A stretch of 10,273 nucleotides of DNA, from the NCBI GenBank assembly GCA_020348365.1, contig CP070749.1, positions 886,890-897,162 on the forward strand, read 5' to 3'. The translations under genes and the position numbers were made by a program. Source of the stretch: Candidatus Bathyarchaeota archaeon. GTDB lineage: Archaea; Thermoproteota; Bathyarchaeia; Bathyarchaeales; Bathyarchaeaceae. Positions 1 through 6,506 of the stretch are shown here, piece by piece. Position 1 is the stretch's first letter. Every line of letters begins with the position of its first letter. Below the pieces are notes generated by a model, which had not been told where the DNA came from, searched no databases, and worked only from the letters and a program-made list of their open reading frames with translations.

Positions 1-30
1 CCTTCTTCTGTGAAGCCCGTTTAGTTTCTA

Positions 31-204
31 GTGGGGGTTCACCGGCATGCATGCATTGATGATGCCTTCATATCCGATGAAGAACTTGCCAACATCACCG
101 AAGCAATGAGAGGTATTCCTATCTCTCTCACTTTCGAAGAAGCTGGAAGCGAACAAAAATACCTTGAAAGAAGCAGGAGACGCGTCAGGAGAGAAAGGAA
201 ATAG
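31..204 (+). CDS. Small ORF of unknown function, in frame with the cyclase downstream
   Basis: I do not recognise this ORF. It reads about 57 residues from a possible GTG at 31 to an amber TAG at 202-204. An in-frame TAG at 22-24 limits it upstream. The protein has an acidic middle (the DDAFISDEELANITEAMRG region) and a very basic end rich in Arg and Lys (SRRRVRRERK). No convincing Shine-Dalgarno site precedes the GTG, so the start is uncertain, and the segment may be the 3' end of a gene broken by a frameshift. The same reading frame continues past the stop into the cyclase gene, whose start is only 15 bases later. The amino acid composition looks like coding sequence, but short length and the missing start signal keep confidence low. 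Confidence 0.3.
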   Translation: MGVHRHACIDDAFISDEELANITEAMRGIPISLTFEEAGSEQKYLERSRRRVRRERK

Positions 205-219
205 AGGGTTGCTGAAGAA

Positions 220-792
220 TTGGAGAACAGACAACTTGAGTTGATTGTCTTTCACGCTGACCTAGTAGGTTCAGCAGAAAACCTTGAGAGTCTGAACCCA
301 AAACAACTCAAACGGCTTTACCGTACTCTTTTGAATGAGATGACCCACGTTACGCGCGATTTTGGTGGAACGGCTCTAAAATACGTAGAAGATTGCGTGG
401 TAGGATTCTTTGTCTTGCCAACGACAGGGTGGACACAACAAATAGACAGAGCATTACTCTGCACAGAAATGATGCAAAAGGTAATGAAACATTCAGTAGG
501 CCCAATCGTTCAACTAGAAGGTCTACCGGTTATGGACTGTAGAAGTGGGATAGATTGTGGTGGCGTGCAGGTCACCAGTATCAGAGCTGAAGGAATCTAT
601 ACAGAAGTTGACGCTTTCGGTGACATCGTGAATGTTGCCAAGAAGATATGCGACGAAGCAGAATCTGGAGAAATTCTCATTGGGAAGAGCCTGTGGCAGT
701 TGCTCTATGCTTCGCATAAGATGAGATGCAAGAAGAGAAAAAGTCTTGTGAGGGATGGAGAGACGTATGACCTATATTCCTTAAGATACTAG
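220..792 (+). CDS. Class III adenylate/guanylate cyclase catalytic-domain protein
   Basis: This is a stand-alone class III nucleotidyl cyclase domain of 190 residues, predicted to convert ATP (or GTP) to a cyclic nucleotide in the cytoplasm. The first metal Asp is D14 in FHADLVGSA. GGTALKYVEDCVVGFF carries the substrate Lys K54 and second metal Asp D58, in the K-x3-D spacing of the family. RSGIDCGGV matches the usual R-x-G-I-H-x-G-x-V strand. DAFGDIVNVAKK holds the base-selecting Asp D131 and transition-state Asn N138. The Arg normally four residues after that Asn is Lys (K142), and the usual GD around the second metal is ED; activity may therefore be low or altered. There is no signal peptide, membrane segment or sensor domain. 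The TTG start is chosen because the domain begins only eight residues later; TTG at 241 is an alternative. It probably shares a transcript with the small ORF ahead of it. Confidence 0.85.
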   Translation: MENRQLELIVFHADLVGSAENLESLNPKQLKRLYRTLLNEMTHVTRDFGGTALKYVEDCVVGFFVLPTTGWTQQIDRALLCTEMMQKVMKHSVGPIVQLEGLPVMDCRSGIDCGGVQVTSIRAEGIYTEVDAFGDIVNVAKKICDEAESGEILIGKSLWQLLYASHKMRCKKRKSLVRDGETYDLYSLRY

Positions 793-838
793 TCAGCTAT
801 CATGCATGCAGAACCTATCAAAGTCACAAATGTAATCA

Positions 839-1120
839 TCACAACTCCTCAGACAATGCAGCAAACATCTTCCTCATCCTCCTGAACACTTCAAGATACT
901 CTATACCACGCTTGGTTATTCTGTATCTAGGTGACCCATCCACGGTTTCTTCCCTGGCAAATCCGCGGAAAGCAAGAAACTTCAGAAACTTCTTGGCTCT
1001 GTCAATTGGCAGGTTAGCTCCATAAGACGCTCTTGTAACGCCGCATGAGCCTCGCTTCATAACGGTTTTCAAAAGGTCTGCGTAGATGTCGTACTTGGTT
1101 CTTCTATCTCCCCTCTTCAT
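839..1120 (-). CDS. Winged helix-turn-helix transcriptional regulator, HTH_45-like
   Basis: This 93-residue protein resembles the small archaeal winged-helix proteins of the HTH_45 / COG3432 type, which bind DNA as local regulators. An N-terminal helix (RTKYDIYADLLKTVMKRG, 7-24) leads into a helix-turn-helix (about 27-53, with VTRASYGANLPIDRAKKFLKFL). A wing follows (FAREETVDGSPRYRITKRG, 54-72), then a C-terminal helix that could dimerise. YRITKRGIEYLE is the typical end of the wing in this family. The ATG start has GGAG about 11 bases upstream, and 17 bases at the 5' end overlap the end of the upstream membrane-protein gene, so the two are probably translated from one mRNA. The regulator may control its own operon, but nothing in the sequence shows the target. 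It converges on the cyclase gene with only about 46 bases between them. Confidence 0.8.
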   Translation of the reverse strand: MKRGDRRTKYDIYADLLKTVMKRGSCGVTRASYGANLPIDRAKKFLKFLAFRGFAREETVDGSPRYRITKRGIEYLEVFRRMRKMFAALSEEL

Positions 1121-2234
1121 CTTGTGGTGATCTCCGCGGTGAACTGCCCGTCAAGACTTTGGCTCCAACCCATTGAATCGCCACAAAGCCTATGATAAGC
1201 CTGAGCCCTACTGTCAGGAGTCTTATCAAGAAAGTTGCAGCAGCGCTGAGAGCGCCAGCATTCGCCACGCCATAAGTTCCCCTAAGAAAAGCTGTGTACA
1301 GGCTGATCATGGCAACCTCGGTGAGCCCAACTTCAGCAGGGACGCCCAAGGGAATCGATTGAATTGCACAGCTTAGAGAATGCACAATCATCACTACACC
1401 AAAATGTAATGGATATCCCAGCAGAGAAACAAAGACCAGCCACGACACCAGTAGACTGAAGAGCCATGACATCAAAGAGAACACCACCGGCCAAACCAAG
1501 TTAGATGGACGTCCAGCTAAGACTTTGACTGCATAATGAAAGGCATCTCGCGCCGTTTGCACTCTGGATTTTAATACATCAAGTTGCCAGCGTCCTCTGG
1601 AGATGAAAGAAACCACCTTGAGCAATGAATCTACCATTCTCCGCGTCATCTCTTCCTTCAGAGCCAAAGCGAACAAGAAAAGAAGTATGATGGCTGTGCC
1701 AAGCGTCACTAAGAGTATCCAGGATAAAATACTAATGCCCAACACGGGCACCTCAGGAATTTCGTATCTCAAGATGAAGAAGGAGAGACAGCTGCCAAGC
1801 AAACTCCCCAGCACCACCACCGTGACAAGTATCCTTTGGCCCACAAGTGAAGCCGCAATCTTACCCGCGTTTCGTTCTGCTTCTCCAGTTTCTCTGGTCA
1901 TCATATACGCCCTTGAGACATCTCCTGTAATCGATTCAGCTGGAACTAAGATGTCCACGAAAGTTGCGGCCCACACGAAGAGGAACGTCTTTTTGAAGGA
2001 GACCTTCACTGAGAGAGGACCTAAGAAATAGTGCCAAGTCAGAGAGAAGAAGAACGTGTCCAGTGCCAGAGCAGCTACGGCAAGTGAATAATAGAGGGGA
2101 TCTATGCGCCCAAGAAGGACCATCATTTCCTGCAAGTCAACGCGCGCGAAATATAGATAACAGACAAGAGCCACTAGTCCGACCAGTAGGAATGGAAGGA
2201 ATCTCCTGATCAGTTTTCGTTCTTCAGGAATCAT
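1104..2234 (-). CDS. Flippase-like integral membrane protein (UPF0104 / lysylphosphatidylglycerol synthase TM family, AglD-like)
   Basis: A 376-residue polytopic membrane protein of the LPG_synthase_TM / UPF0104 family (flippase-like domain). Hydrophobic segments lie near residues 11-30, 48-67, 82-97, 126-154, 164-191, 247-272, 277-296 and 328-356. Between segments, PAESITGDVSRAYMM (98-112) matches the conserved P-x-x-x-x-x-GD-x-x-R loop of the family, and IPLGVPAEVGLTEVAM (294-309) matches the G-x-P-x-x-x-G-x-x-E motif. In archaea such proteins are often linked to lipid-linked sugar transfer, as with AglD of Haloferax; the exact substrate cannot be read from sequence. The 14-residue tail is polar and probably cytoplasmic. 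The ATG has no obvious Shine-Dalgarno site, but a TATA-like box sits about 45 bases upstream. It is the first gene of a two-gene unit with the winged-helix regulator, which overlaps its 3' end by 17 bases. Confidence 0.85.
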   Translation of the reverse strand: MIPEERKLIRRFLPFLLVGLVALVCYLYFARVDLQEMMVLLGRIDPLYYSLAVAALALDTFFFSLTWHYFLGPLSVKVSFKKTFLFVWAATFVDILVPAESITGDVSRAYMMTRETGEAERNAGKIAASLVGQRILVTVVVLGSLLGSCLSFFILRYEIPEVPVLGISILSWILLVTLGTAIILLFLFALALKEEMTRRMVDSLLKVVSFISRGRWQLDVLKSRVQTARDAFHYAVKVLAGRPSNLVWPVVFSLMSWLFSLLVSWLVFVSLLGYPLHFGVVMIVHSLSCAIQSIPLGVPAEVGLTEVAMISLYTAFLRGTYGVANAGALSAAATFLIRLLTVGLRLIIGFVAIQWVGAKVLTGSSPRRSPQDEEGR

Positions 2235-2276
2235 TTAGGACTGCATCCAAGTGCGATGGAAGCAAATGGTGGCGGA

Positions 2277-2294
2277 CATATATTATAGCTTTAC
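2277..2294 (-). promoter_or_regulatory. TATA-box promoter of the flippase/regulator unit
   Basis: Read on the minus strand, the segment is GTAAAGCTATAATATATG: an A/T-rich TATA-like core (TATAATATAT) preceded by purine-rich bases in the BRE position. Transcription would start about 25 bases downstream, near 2257, giving a leader of about 23 bases before the ATG at 2234. This spacing fits archaeal promoters and indicates that the unit is transcribed separately from pyrG. Confidence 0.5.
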
Positions 2295-2371
2295 CCAGCT
2301 TCATTATTAACTAAAGCCTGTGGATGTCCATTTGAGATTCCATAGTTTTCTGCACACAAAGAGAGCCGCAG

Positions 2372-2377
2372 AAAAAA
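2372..2377 (-). terminator. Possible oligo-T terminator of pyrG
   Basis: A run of six T on the minus strand begins about nine bases after the pyrG stop codon. Archaeal transcription commonly ends at short T tracts without a hairpin. The tract is short, so this is a weak call. Confidence 0.3.
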
Positions 2378-2385
2378 GCGTCCAC

Positions 2386-4011
2386 TCAGAATTTTGGCTT
2401 TGTTTTTCCAAGCTTTCTACTAAGACACGCCTTGACGAAGCCGTAATACTCGGGGTCTGGCTTTCTTGGGCGGCTTTTGAATTCACTGTGGAACTGTGAG
2501 GCTAGAAAAAAGAATCTGTCTGGTAGCTCTAGGATTTCCATTCTTCGGCCATCTGGGCTCTTGCCTGAGAAGACGAGCCCGTGCTTTTCAAGGATCTCCC
2601 AGTAGTTCTGGTTGACCTCCCATCGGTGACGGTGGCGCTGGTAGATTTCCTCAGTCTTGTACAGTCTGTATGACAATGTTGCGCTCTTGATCATGATTTT
2701 ATGTGCACCCAGCCGCATCGTTGCTCCTTTGCGCTGGATGTCCTTTTGTTCCGGCATCAGGTCGATGACTGGGTGTGGAGTGTGCTGGTTGATCTCTGTG
2801 CTGTTAGCCTCTTTTAGCCCACACGCGTTGCGGGCAAACTCCACGACCGCTAGTTGAAATCCGTAGCATATTCCCAGAAAGGGAATGTCGCTTTCCCGTG
2901 CAAACTGGATCGCCCTAATCTTCCCCTCGGTTCCCCTAGGACCGAAACCATATGGAACAAAGATTCCGTCATAGTTTTTGAGGAGTTCCAATTCAGTCAG
3001 GTCTTCTTCGAACTTCTCCGCCGCGATATAATCTATCGAGACTCCTGCTTCGCAGGCTGCTCCGGCATGTCGAAGGGCCTCTCTCATGCTTATGTAGCTG
3101 TCAGCCAAGCCTGCGTACTTACCTATTAAGGCTATCTTAACGTGATGGCGTGGGTTCTCAAACGAATCTACGAATTCTCTCCAATTCTTCCAATCAGGTT
3201 TTCTCTTCTGCACTCCTAGTCTTCCAGAGATGTATTCACCCATGCCTTGTTCATCCAGAATCAGAGGAACCTGATATATGGATGGAACAGTGTATGAGCA
3301 GAATACAGCCTCGCGGGGGATAGTGCCGAATAAAGCGATCTTTCGAAGAGATTCCGCGTCAATCATCTCATCGCACCGAGCGACCATCGTGTCTAGCTGG
3401 ATGCCTATGCGCCGCAGCTCATTTACGCTGTGTTGGAGGGGCTTTGTCTTCATTTCTCCCGTCACTTCTAATATTGGAACGAGGGCAACATGAATGTAAA
3501 CGGTGTTCTCGAAACCCTCTTCAAGGCGCATCTGACGGAACGCTTCAAGGAAAGGTTGCCCTTCTATGTCGCCAACCGTACCTCCACACTCGGTGAGGAC
3601 TACATCAAAATCTGAGCGCTCCGCAACCAAGCGAATTCGGCGTTTGATTTCGTCTGTGACGTGAGGAACGATTTGGACGCATCGTCCCAGAAAGTCGCCT
3701 CTGCGCTCTTTGTTGATAACGGCTTGATATATCTGCCCGGTTGTTATGTTGTTCTCTTTCGGCAAGTTTATGTCAAGAAACCTTTCGTATCCACCAAGGT
3801 CAAGGTCTGTTTCTCCACCATCTTCCGTTACGAAGACTTCTCCATGGATGTAAGGGTTCATCGTGCCAGCGTCCACATTCACGTATGGGTCGATCTTTAT
3901 GACGGTCACCTTGAACCCCCGAACCTGAAGCATCTTTCCGATGGATGAGGTTACCACGCCCTTTCCCACAGATGACAACACTCCACCGGTCACAAAAACA
4001 TACTTGACCAT
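2386..4011 (-). CDS. pyrG: CTP synthase (glutamine-hydrolysing)
   Basis: CTP synthase aminates UTP to CTP with ATP and glutamine, the last step of pyrimidine nucleotide synthesis. The protein is 541 residues, normal for the family. The N-terminal synthetase domain begins KYVFVTGGVLSSVGKG, with KIDPYVNVDAGTMNPY, HGEVFVTEDGGETDLDLG and ECGGTVGDIEGQPF (metal ligands D71 and E141). KTKPLQHSVNELR (188-200) is the UTP/regulatory region. The class I glutaminase domain starts near 290, with the GTP-contact loop PRGTEGK, nucleophile C382 in GICYGFQ, and H508/E510. Three glutaminase motifs depart from the usual forms: PYGFG for PGGFG, GICYGFQ for GICLGMQ, and QFHSE for QFHPE. I chose the ATG at 4011 because GGAAGGAT lies just upstream and the family starts here. 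An ATG at 4038 would add nine unlike residues and lies ahead of the predicted transcript start. Confidence 0.97.
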   Translation of the reverse strand: MVKYVFVTGGVLSSVGKGVVTSSIGKMLQVRGFKVTVIKIDPYVNVDAGTMNPYIHGEVFVTEDGGETDLDLGGYERFLDINLPKENNITTGQIYQAVINKERRGDFLGRCVQIVPHVTDEIKRRIRLVAERSDFDVVLTECGGTVGDIEGQPFLEAFRQMRLEEGFENTVYIHVALVPILEVTGEMKTKPLQHSVNELRRIGIQLDTMVARCDEMIDAESLRKIALFGTIPREAVFCSYTVPSIYQVPLILDEQGMGEYISGRLGVQKRKPDWKNWREFVDSFENPRHHVKIALIGKYAGLADSYISMREALRHAGAACEAGVSIDYIAAEKFEEDLTELELLKNYDGIFVPYGFGPRGTEGKIRAIQFARESDIPFLGICYGFQLAVVEFARNACGLKEANSTEINQHTPHPVIDLMPEQKDIQRKGATMRLGAHKIMIKSATLSYRLYKTEEIYQRHRHRWEVNQNYWEILEKHGLVFSGKSPDGRRMEILELPDRFFFLASQFHSEFKSRPRKPDPEYYGFVKACLSRKLGKTKPKF

Positions 4012-4015
4012 CCAG

Positions 4016-4023
4016 ATCCTTCC
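4016..4023 (-). promoter_or_regulatory. Ribosome binding site deciding the pyrG start
   Basis: The minus strand reads GGAAGGAT four bases ahead of the ATG at 4011. It supports that start over the upstream in-frame ATG at 4038. Confidence 0.5.
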
Positions 4024-4052
4024 GCGGTCACAGACCATAGACTACGCTTCTG

Positions 4053-4069
4053 ACTAAAATCCTTTTCAC
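4053..4069 (-). promoter_or_regulatory. Putative pyrG promoter
   Basis: On the minus strand the segment reads GTGAAAAGGATTTTAGT, a purine-rich BRE-like stretch followed by a TATA-like ATTTTAGT. A start about 25 bases on, near 4031, would give a leader of about 20 bases to the ATG at 4011, containing the ribosome binding site. The match to a TATA consensus is moderate. Confidence 0.35.
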
Positions 4070-4140
4070 TGCCTTCTGCGTCCGTCCACACTTCAGCACG
4101 CGCGCGGGAGTGAATAGGCATAGGAGGGGGCGAGGAAAGG

Positions 4141-4156
4141 TTATGGAGTGCCATAA
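4141..4156. repeat. Perfect inverted repeat between the divergent pyrG and GTPase genes
   Basis: TTATGG and CCATAA form a perfect 6-base inverted repeat around a 4-base spacer (AGTG). It lies between the two predicted promoters, about 72 bases upstream of the GTPase TATA-like box and 81 bases upstream of the pyrG one. It could be an operator for a dimeric regulator or a chance palindrome. Confidence 0.35.
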
Positions 4157-4209
4157 TGCTCTCTCCAATGCTTGCATGCGCCATAGAAGACAGCCTTAAT
4201 CTAGAACGC

Positions 4210-4218
4210 AATATACTA
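4210..4218 (+). promoter_or_regulatory. TATA-box promoter of the TGS-domain GTPase gene
   Basis: AATATACTA is a TATA-like box. A start about 26 bases on, near 4240, would give a leader of about 20 bases to the ATG at 4261. That leader contains AGGAG at 4244-4248, which abuts the alternative TTG at 4249 and so favours the ATG. Confidence 0.45.
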
Positions 4219-4260
4219 TCTAAGGATGAAAAGTACTTGCAATAGGAGTTGCTCCAACCA

Positions 4261-5466
4261 ATGATAGTAGGAGTAGTCGGTAAGCCTAACACTGGCAAGT
4301 CCACCTTCTTCTCAGCTGCAACGCTGATTCCAGTAGAGGTTGCGAATTTTCCCTTCACAACGATTAGGGCTAACCGCGGGGTAGGTTACATTAGGACTCC
4401 CTGTGTTTGCACAGAGCTTAATGTTAAGGACAACCCCATGAACTCAGTCTGCTTAGACGGAATACGACTTATTCCAGTAGAGCTCATCGACTGTGCTGGA
4501 CTCGTGCCTGGTGCTTGGCAGGGAAGGGGGCTCGGAAACCAGTTTCTGGACGAGATTAGGAAGGCAGACGCCCTCATACACATAATCGATGCGGCTGGAG
4601 CAACAGACAATGAGGGAAGGATGTGCAGACGAGGAACTCACGATCCCATCGAAGATGTGGAGTTTCTGGAGAAGGAGATAACTATGTGGCTCCACCAGAT
4701 TTTGAAGAAGGATTGGCCGAGAATCGCCAGAACAACCGAGGCAGGAAAGGGTGATCTGCCTAGTATTCTTGAAAGCCGGCTAAGTGGCTTGTCAATAAGA
4801 AGAAGGCACATACTCAAGGCTCTACGAGAGACAGACCTGAACTCGGACAAACCAACTGCATGGAACGAAGACGAAATCATTGGGTTCATAGATAAGTTAC
4901 GGTCGACCTCTAAGCCCATGCTGATTGCGGCAAACAAAGTAGATCTCCAAACGGCAGAAGAAAATGTCGAGCGATTGAGAGAACTGAACTACACGGTGAT
5001 TCCATGCTGCGCGGAAGCAGAACTCGCGCTGAGAAGGGCGGGCGAGAAGAAGCTGATCGATTACAAGCCTGGAGACTCCGACTTCACAGTCATGGAGCCA
5101 GAGATATTGACGATGAATCAGAACAAGGCATTGCAGGCAATCAGAGAGAAGATATTGGGGAAGTATGGGTCAACTGGCGTCCAAGAAGCCATAAACATAG
5201 CTTTCTTCCAACTGTTAAACATGATAGTCGTCTATCCAGTCGAGGATCTCGAGCACCTCGCTAACCACAAAGGTAAGGTGCTCCCCGATGCTTACATAGT
5301 GCCTCATCAAACAACGGCACGTCAGCTGGCATACATAATCCACACGGAACTGGGAGAGAGTTTCATTCATGCTGTTGAAGCCCGTGAAAGACAGAGGATT
5401 GGAGAAAATCATGTGCTGAAGGACAGAGATGTAATATCGATAGTGAGCGCAAAGAAAAGAGGTTAG
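4261..5466 (+). CDS. Obg-family GTP-binding protein with TGS domain (archaeal Ygr210/YchF-like)
   Basis: This 401-residue cytoplasmic P-loop GTPase belongs to the Obg/YchF superfamily, whose members act around ribosomes and translation. Its precise role is unknown. G1 is GKPNTGKST (7-15), the Obg-type switch is NFPFTTIRANRGVGY (29-43), G3 is DCAGLVPGA (77-85) and G4 is NKVD (225-228). A mostly helical insert occupies about 120-215. The C-terminal TGS domain (about 323-397) includes LPDAYIVPHQTTARQLAYII and ENHVLKDRDVISIVS. The intact NKxD motif implies GTP specificity, unlike OLA1/YchF proper, where it is altered and ATP is used; the Ygr210 subfamily of archaea and fungi fits best. The ATG at 4261 is preferred because AGGAG directly abuts the alternative TTG at 4249, leaving no spacing. 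The gene is divergent from pyrG and convergent with uppS. Confidence 0.92.
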   Translation: MIVGVVGKPNTGKSTFFSAATLIPVEVANFPFTTIRANRGVGYIRTPCVCTELNVKDNPMNSVCLDGIRLIPVELIDCAGLVPGAWQGRGLGNQFLDEIRKADALIHIIDAAGATDNEGRMCRRGTHDPIEDVEFLEKEITMWLHQILKKDWPRIARTTEAGKGDLPSILESRLSGLSIRRRHILKALRETDLNSDKPTAWNEDEIIGFIDKLRSTSKPMLIAANKVDLQTAEENVERLRELNYTVIPCCAEAELALRRAGEKKLIDYKPGDSDFTVMEPEILTMNQNKALQAIREKILGKYGSTGVQEAINIAFFQLLNMIVVYPVEDLEHLANHKGKVLPDAYIVPHQTTARQLAYIIHTELGESFIHAVEARERQRIGENHVLKDRDVISIVSAKKRG

Positions 5467-5520
5467 ATCTTCTTCTGTGTATGTGCGCGCTCTGTTTCGG
5501 GCTCTGGTATCAGTATAAGT

Positions 5521-6303
5521 CTAATGGCCGAAACGCCTCTTCCTCATCTGAAAAGTCCTTATGGCCCTTAAAAGGTCGATCCTACGGAAGGCGGGCCAGT
5601 ATACATCTAGAAAATACAGCTCACTGTAGGCAGATTGCCACAACAAAAAGCCACTCAATCTCTCTTCACCGGAAGTCCGAATTATGAGATCGGAGTCCTG
5701 TTGGGGCATGTGGGCAGTATAAAGGTGCTTCTCAAAAAGCGCCTCGTCAATTTCATCTGCGGCCAAATCCCCTGTTCTAACCCTCTCGGCAATCTCCTTG
5801 GCTGCGTCTACAATCTCGGCTCTCCCACCATATGCCAAGGCCAGATTCAAGAAATGCTCGTCATAGTCCTTTGTGGCCTTCTCGACTCGCTCAGTAATTT
5901 CCTGTAGGTTCTCAGGTAGAAGATTTGGTCTCCCAATGACTTTGACTCTTACCTTGTTTTTATGAATGCGCTCATCCTTCAGGAGCTCACCCAGTTTCTC
6001 TTCAACAATTCGCATAATCTCATCGACTTCTTTGGAAGAGCGTTGGAAATTCTCTGTGGAGAAAGCGTAAAGCGTAATTGATTTTACGCCAAGATCCAAG
6101 CACCAATCAAGCAGGTCCTCGGTCTTCTCAGCGCCGCGATGGTGACCCGCCCAAGGGTTTAACGAAAGCCCAGTAGCCCACCTACGATTTCCATCTAAGA
6201 TAATGGCGATGTGCTCGGGTTTCCTCCCATTCTTAATCTGATACCAGAGCCATTTCTCATACAGCTTGTAAATGCCAAGTGTCGATAACAGAGTCTTAAG
6301 CAA
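5521..6303 (-). CDS. uppS: Polyprenyl diphosphate synthase (cis-prenyltransferase, UppS family)
   Basis: This enzyme adds isopentenyl units in cis configuration to a short allylic diphosphate, making the long polyprenyl diphosphate from which archaeal dolichol-type glycan carriers are built. It is 260 residues, the usual size. An amphipathic N-terminal helix (about 1-25) precedes HIAIILDGNRRWA with catalytic Asp D37. HHRGAEK (54-60), LYAFSTENFQRS (78-89) and the C-terminal DSDLIIRTSGE (203-213) then LSGFLLWQSAYSEL (216-229) are the other signature regions. LDGNRRWA, with Arg in place of the bacterial Gly, is usual outside bacteria. The start is TTG with GAGGG seven bases upstream; no ATG or GTG occurs near the N-terminus. 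The open frame extends 26 codons further upstream without a normal start codon. The gene converges on the GTPase gene with about 54 bases between. Confidence 0.95.
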   Translation of the reverse strand: MLKTLLSTLGIYKLYEKWLWYQIKNGRKPEHIAIILDGNRRWATGLSLNPWAGHHRGAEKTEDLLDWCLDLGVKSITLYAFSTENFQRSSKEVDEIMRIVEEKLGELLKDERIHKNKVRVKVIGRPNLLPENLQEITERVEKATKDYDEHFLNLALAYGGRAEIVDAAKEIAERVRTGDLAADEIDEALFEKHLYTAHMPQQDSDLIIRTSGEERLSGFLLWQSAYSELYFLDVYWPAFRRIDLLRAIRTFQMRKRRFGH

Positions 6304-6506
6304 TAGAGTGCCCTCTAATCGCTGGGTTTCTATTTTTTCCTCCAGAAGCGCTCTATTGTCAGTGGCGAAGTGAGGTGACTGTTACGTTTGAGGTGAAAGA
6401 GTAGGAATGTGTTTCCAAGAAGAGAATTTGCCATGTGTCTCAAGGGGAAATGTGATCTCTGGCTCTTAAGACTTATGACGGAACTGGATGCATGTTTTAT
6501 GGTGGT
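6304..6506. other. Intergenic region between uppS and the phosphorylase gene
   Basis: About 200 bases without a convincing gene. It should hold the uppS promoter: the minus strand has an A-rich AAAAAATAG segment at about 6331-6338, preceded by GGAGG (6339-6343). On the plus strand GAGGTGA occurs twice (6372-6378 and 6390-6396). The second copy is 10 bases ahead of an ATG (6407) with a 19-codon frame, and 12 bases ahead of a GTG (6409) whose 72-codon frame runs antisense into the phosphorylase gene. Neither looks like a conserved protein. Confidence 0.4.

Noticed and set aside
1..24. Possible C-terminal end of an upstream plus-strand gene, ending at TAG 22-24
   Set aside because: Only seven codons lie in the window, and another frame is open over the same bases, so no choice can be made.
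46..810. CATGCATGCA at 46-55 and again at 801-810, flanking the cyclase region
   Set aside because: Repeats of 10 bases are expected many times by chance in 10 kb, and this one is a simple self-complementary sequence; no target duplication or mobile gene goes with it.
1603..2031. 142-codon plus-strand frame inside the flippase-like gene
   Set aside because: It is entirely antisense to a clear membrane-protein gene with family motifs; its Ser/Thr/Lys-rich sequence is what an antisense frame of a hydrophobic gene would give.
3990..4358. 122-codon minus-strand frame across the pyrG-GTPase divergent region
   Set aside because: It overlaps the start of pyrG and the strongly conserved P-loop of the GTPase on the opposite strand, and its low-complexity sequence matches no family I know.
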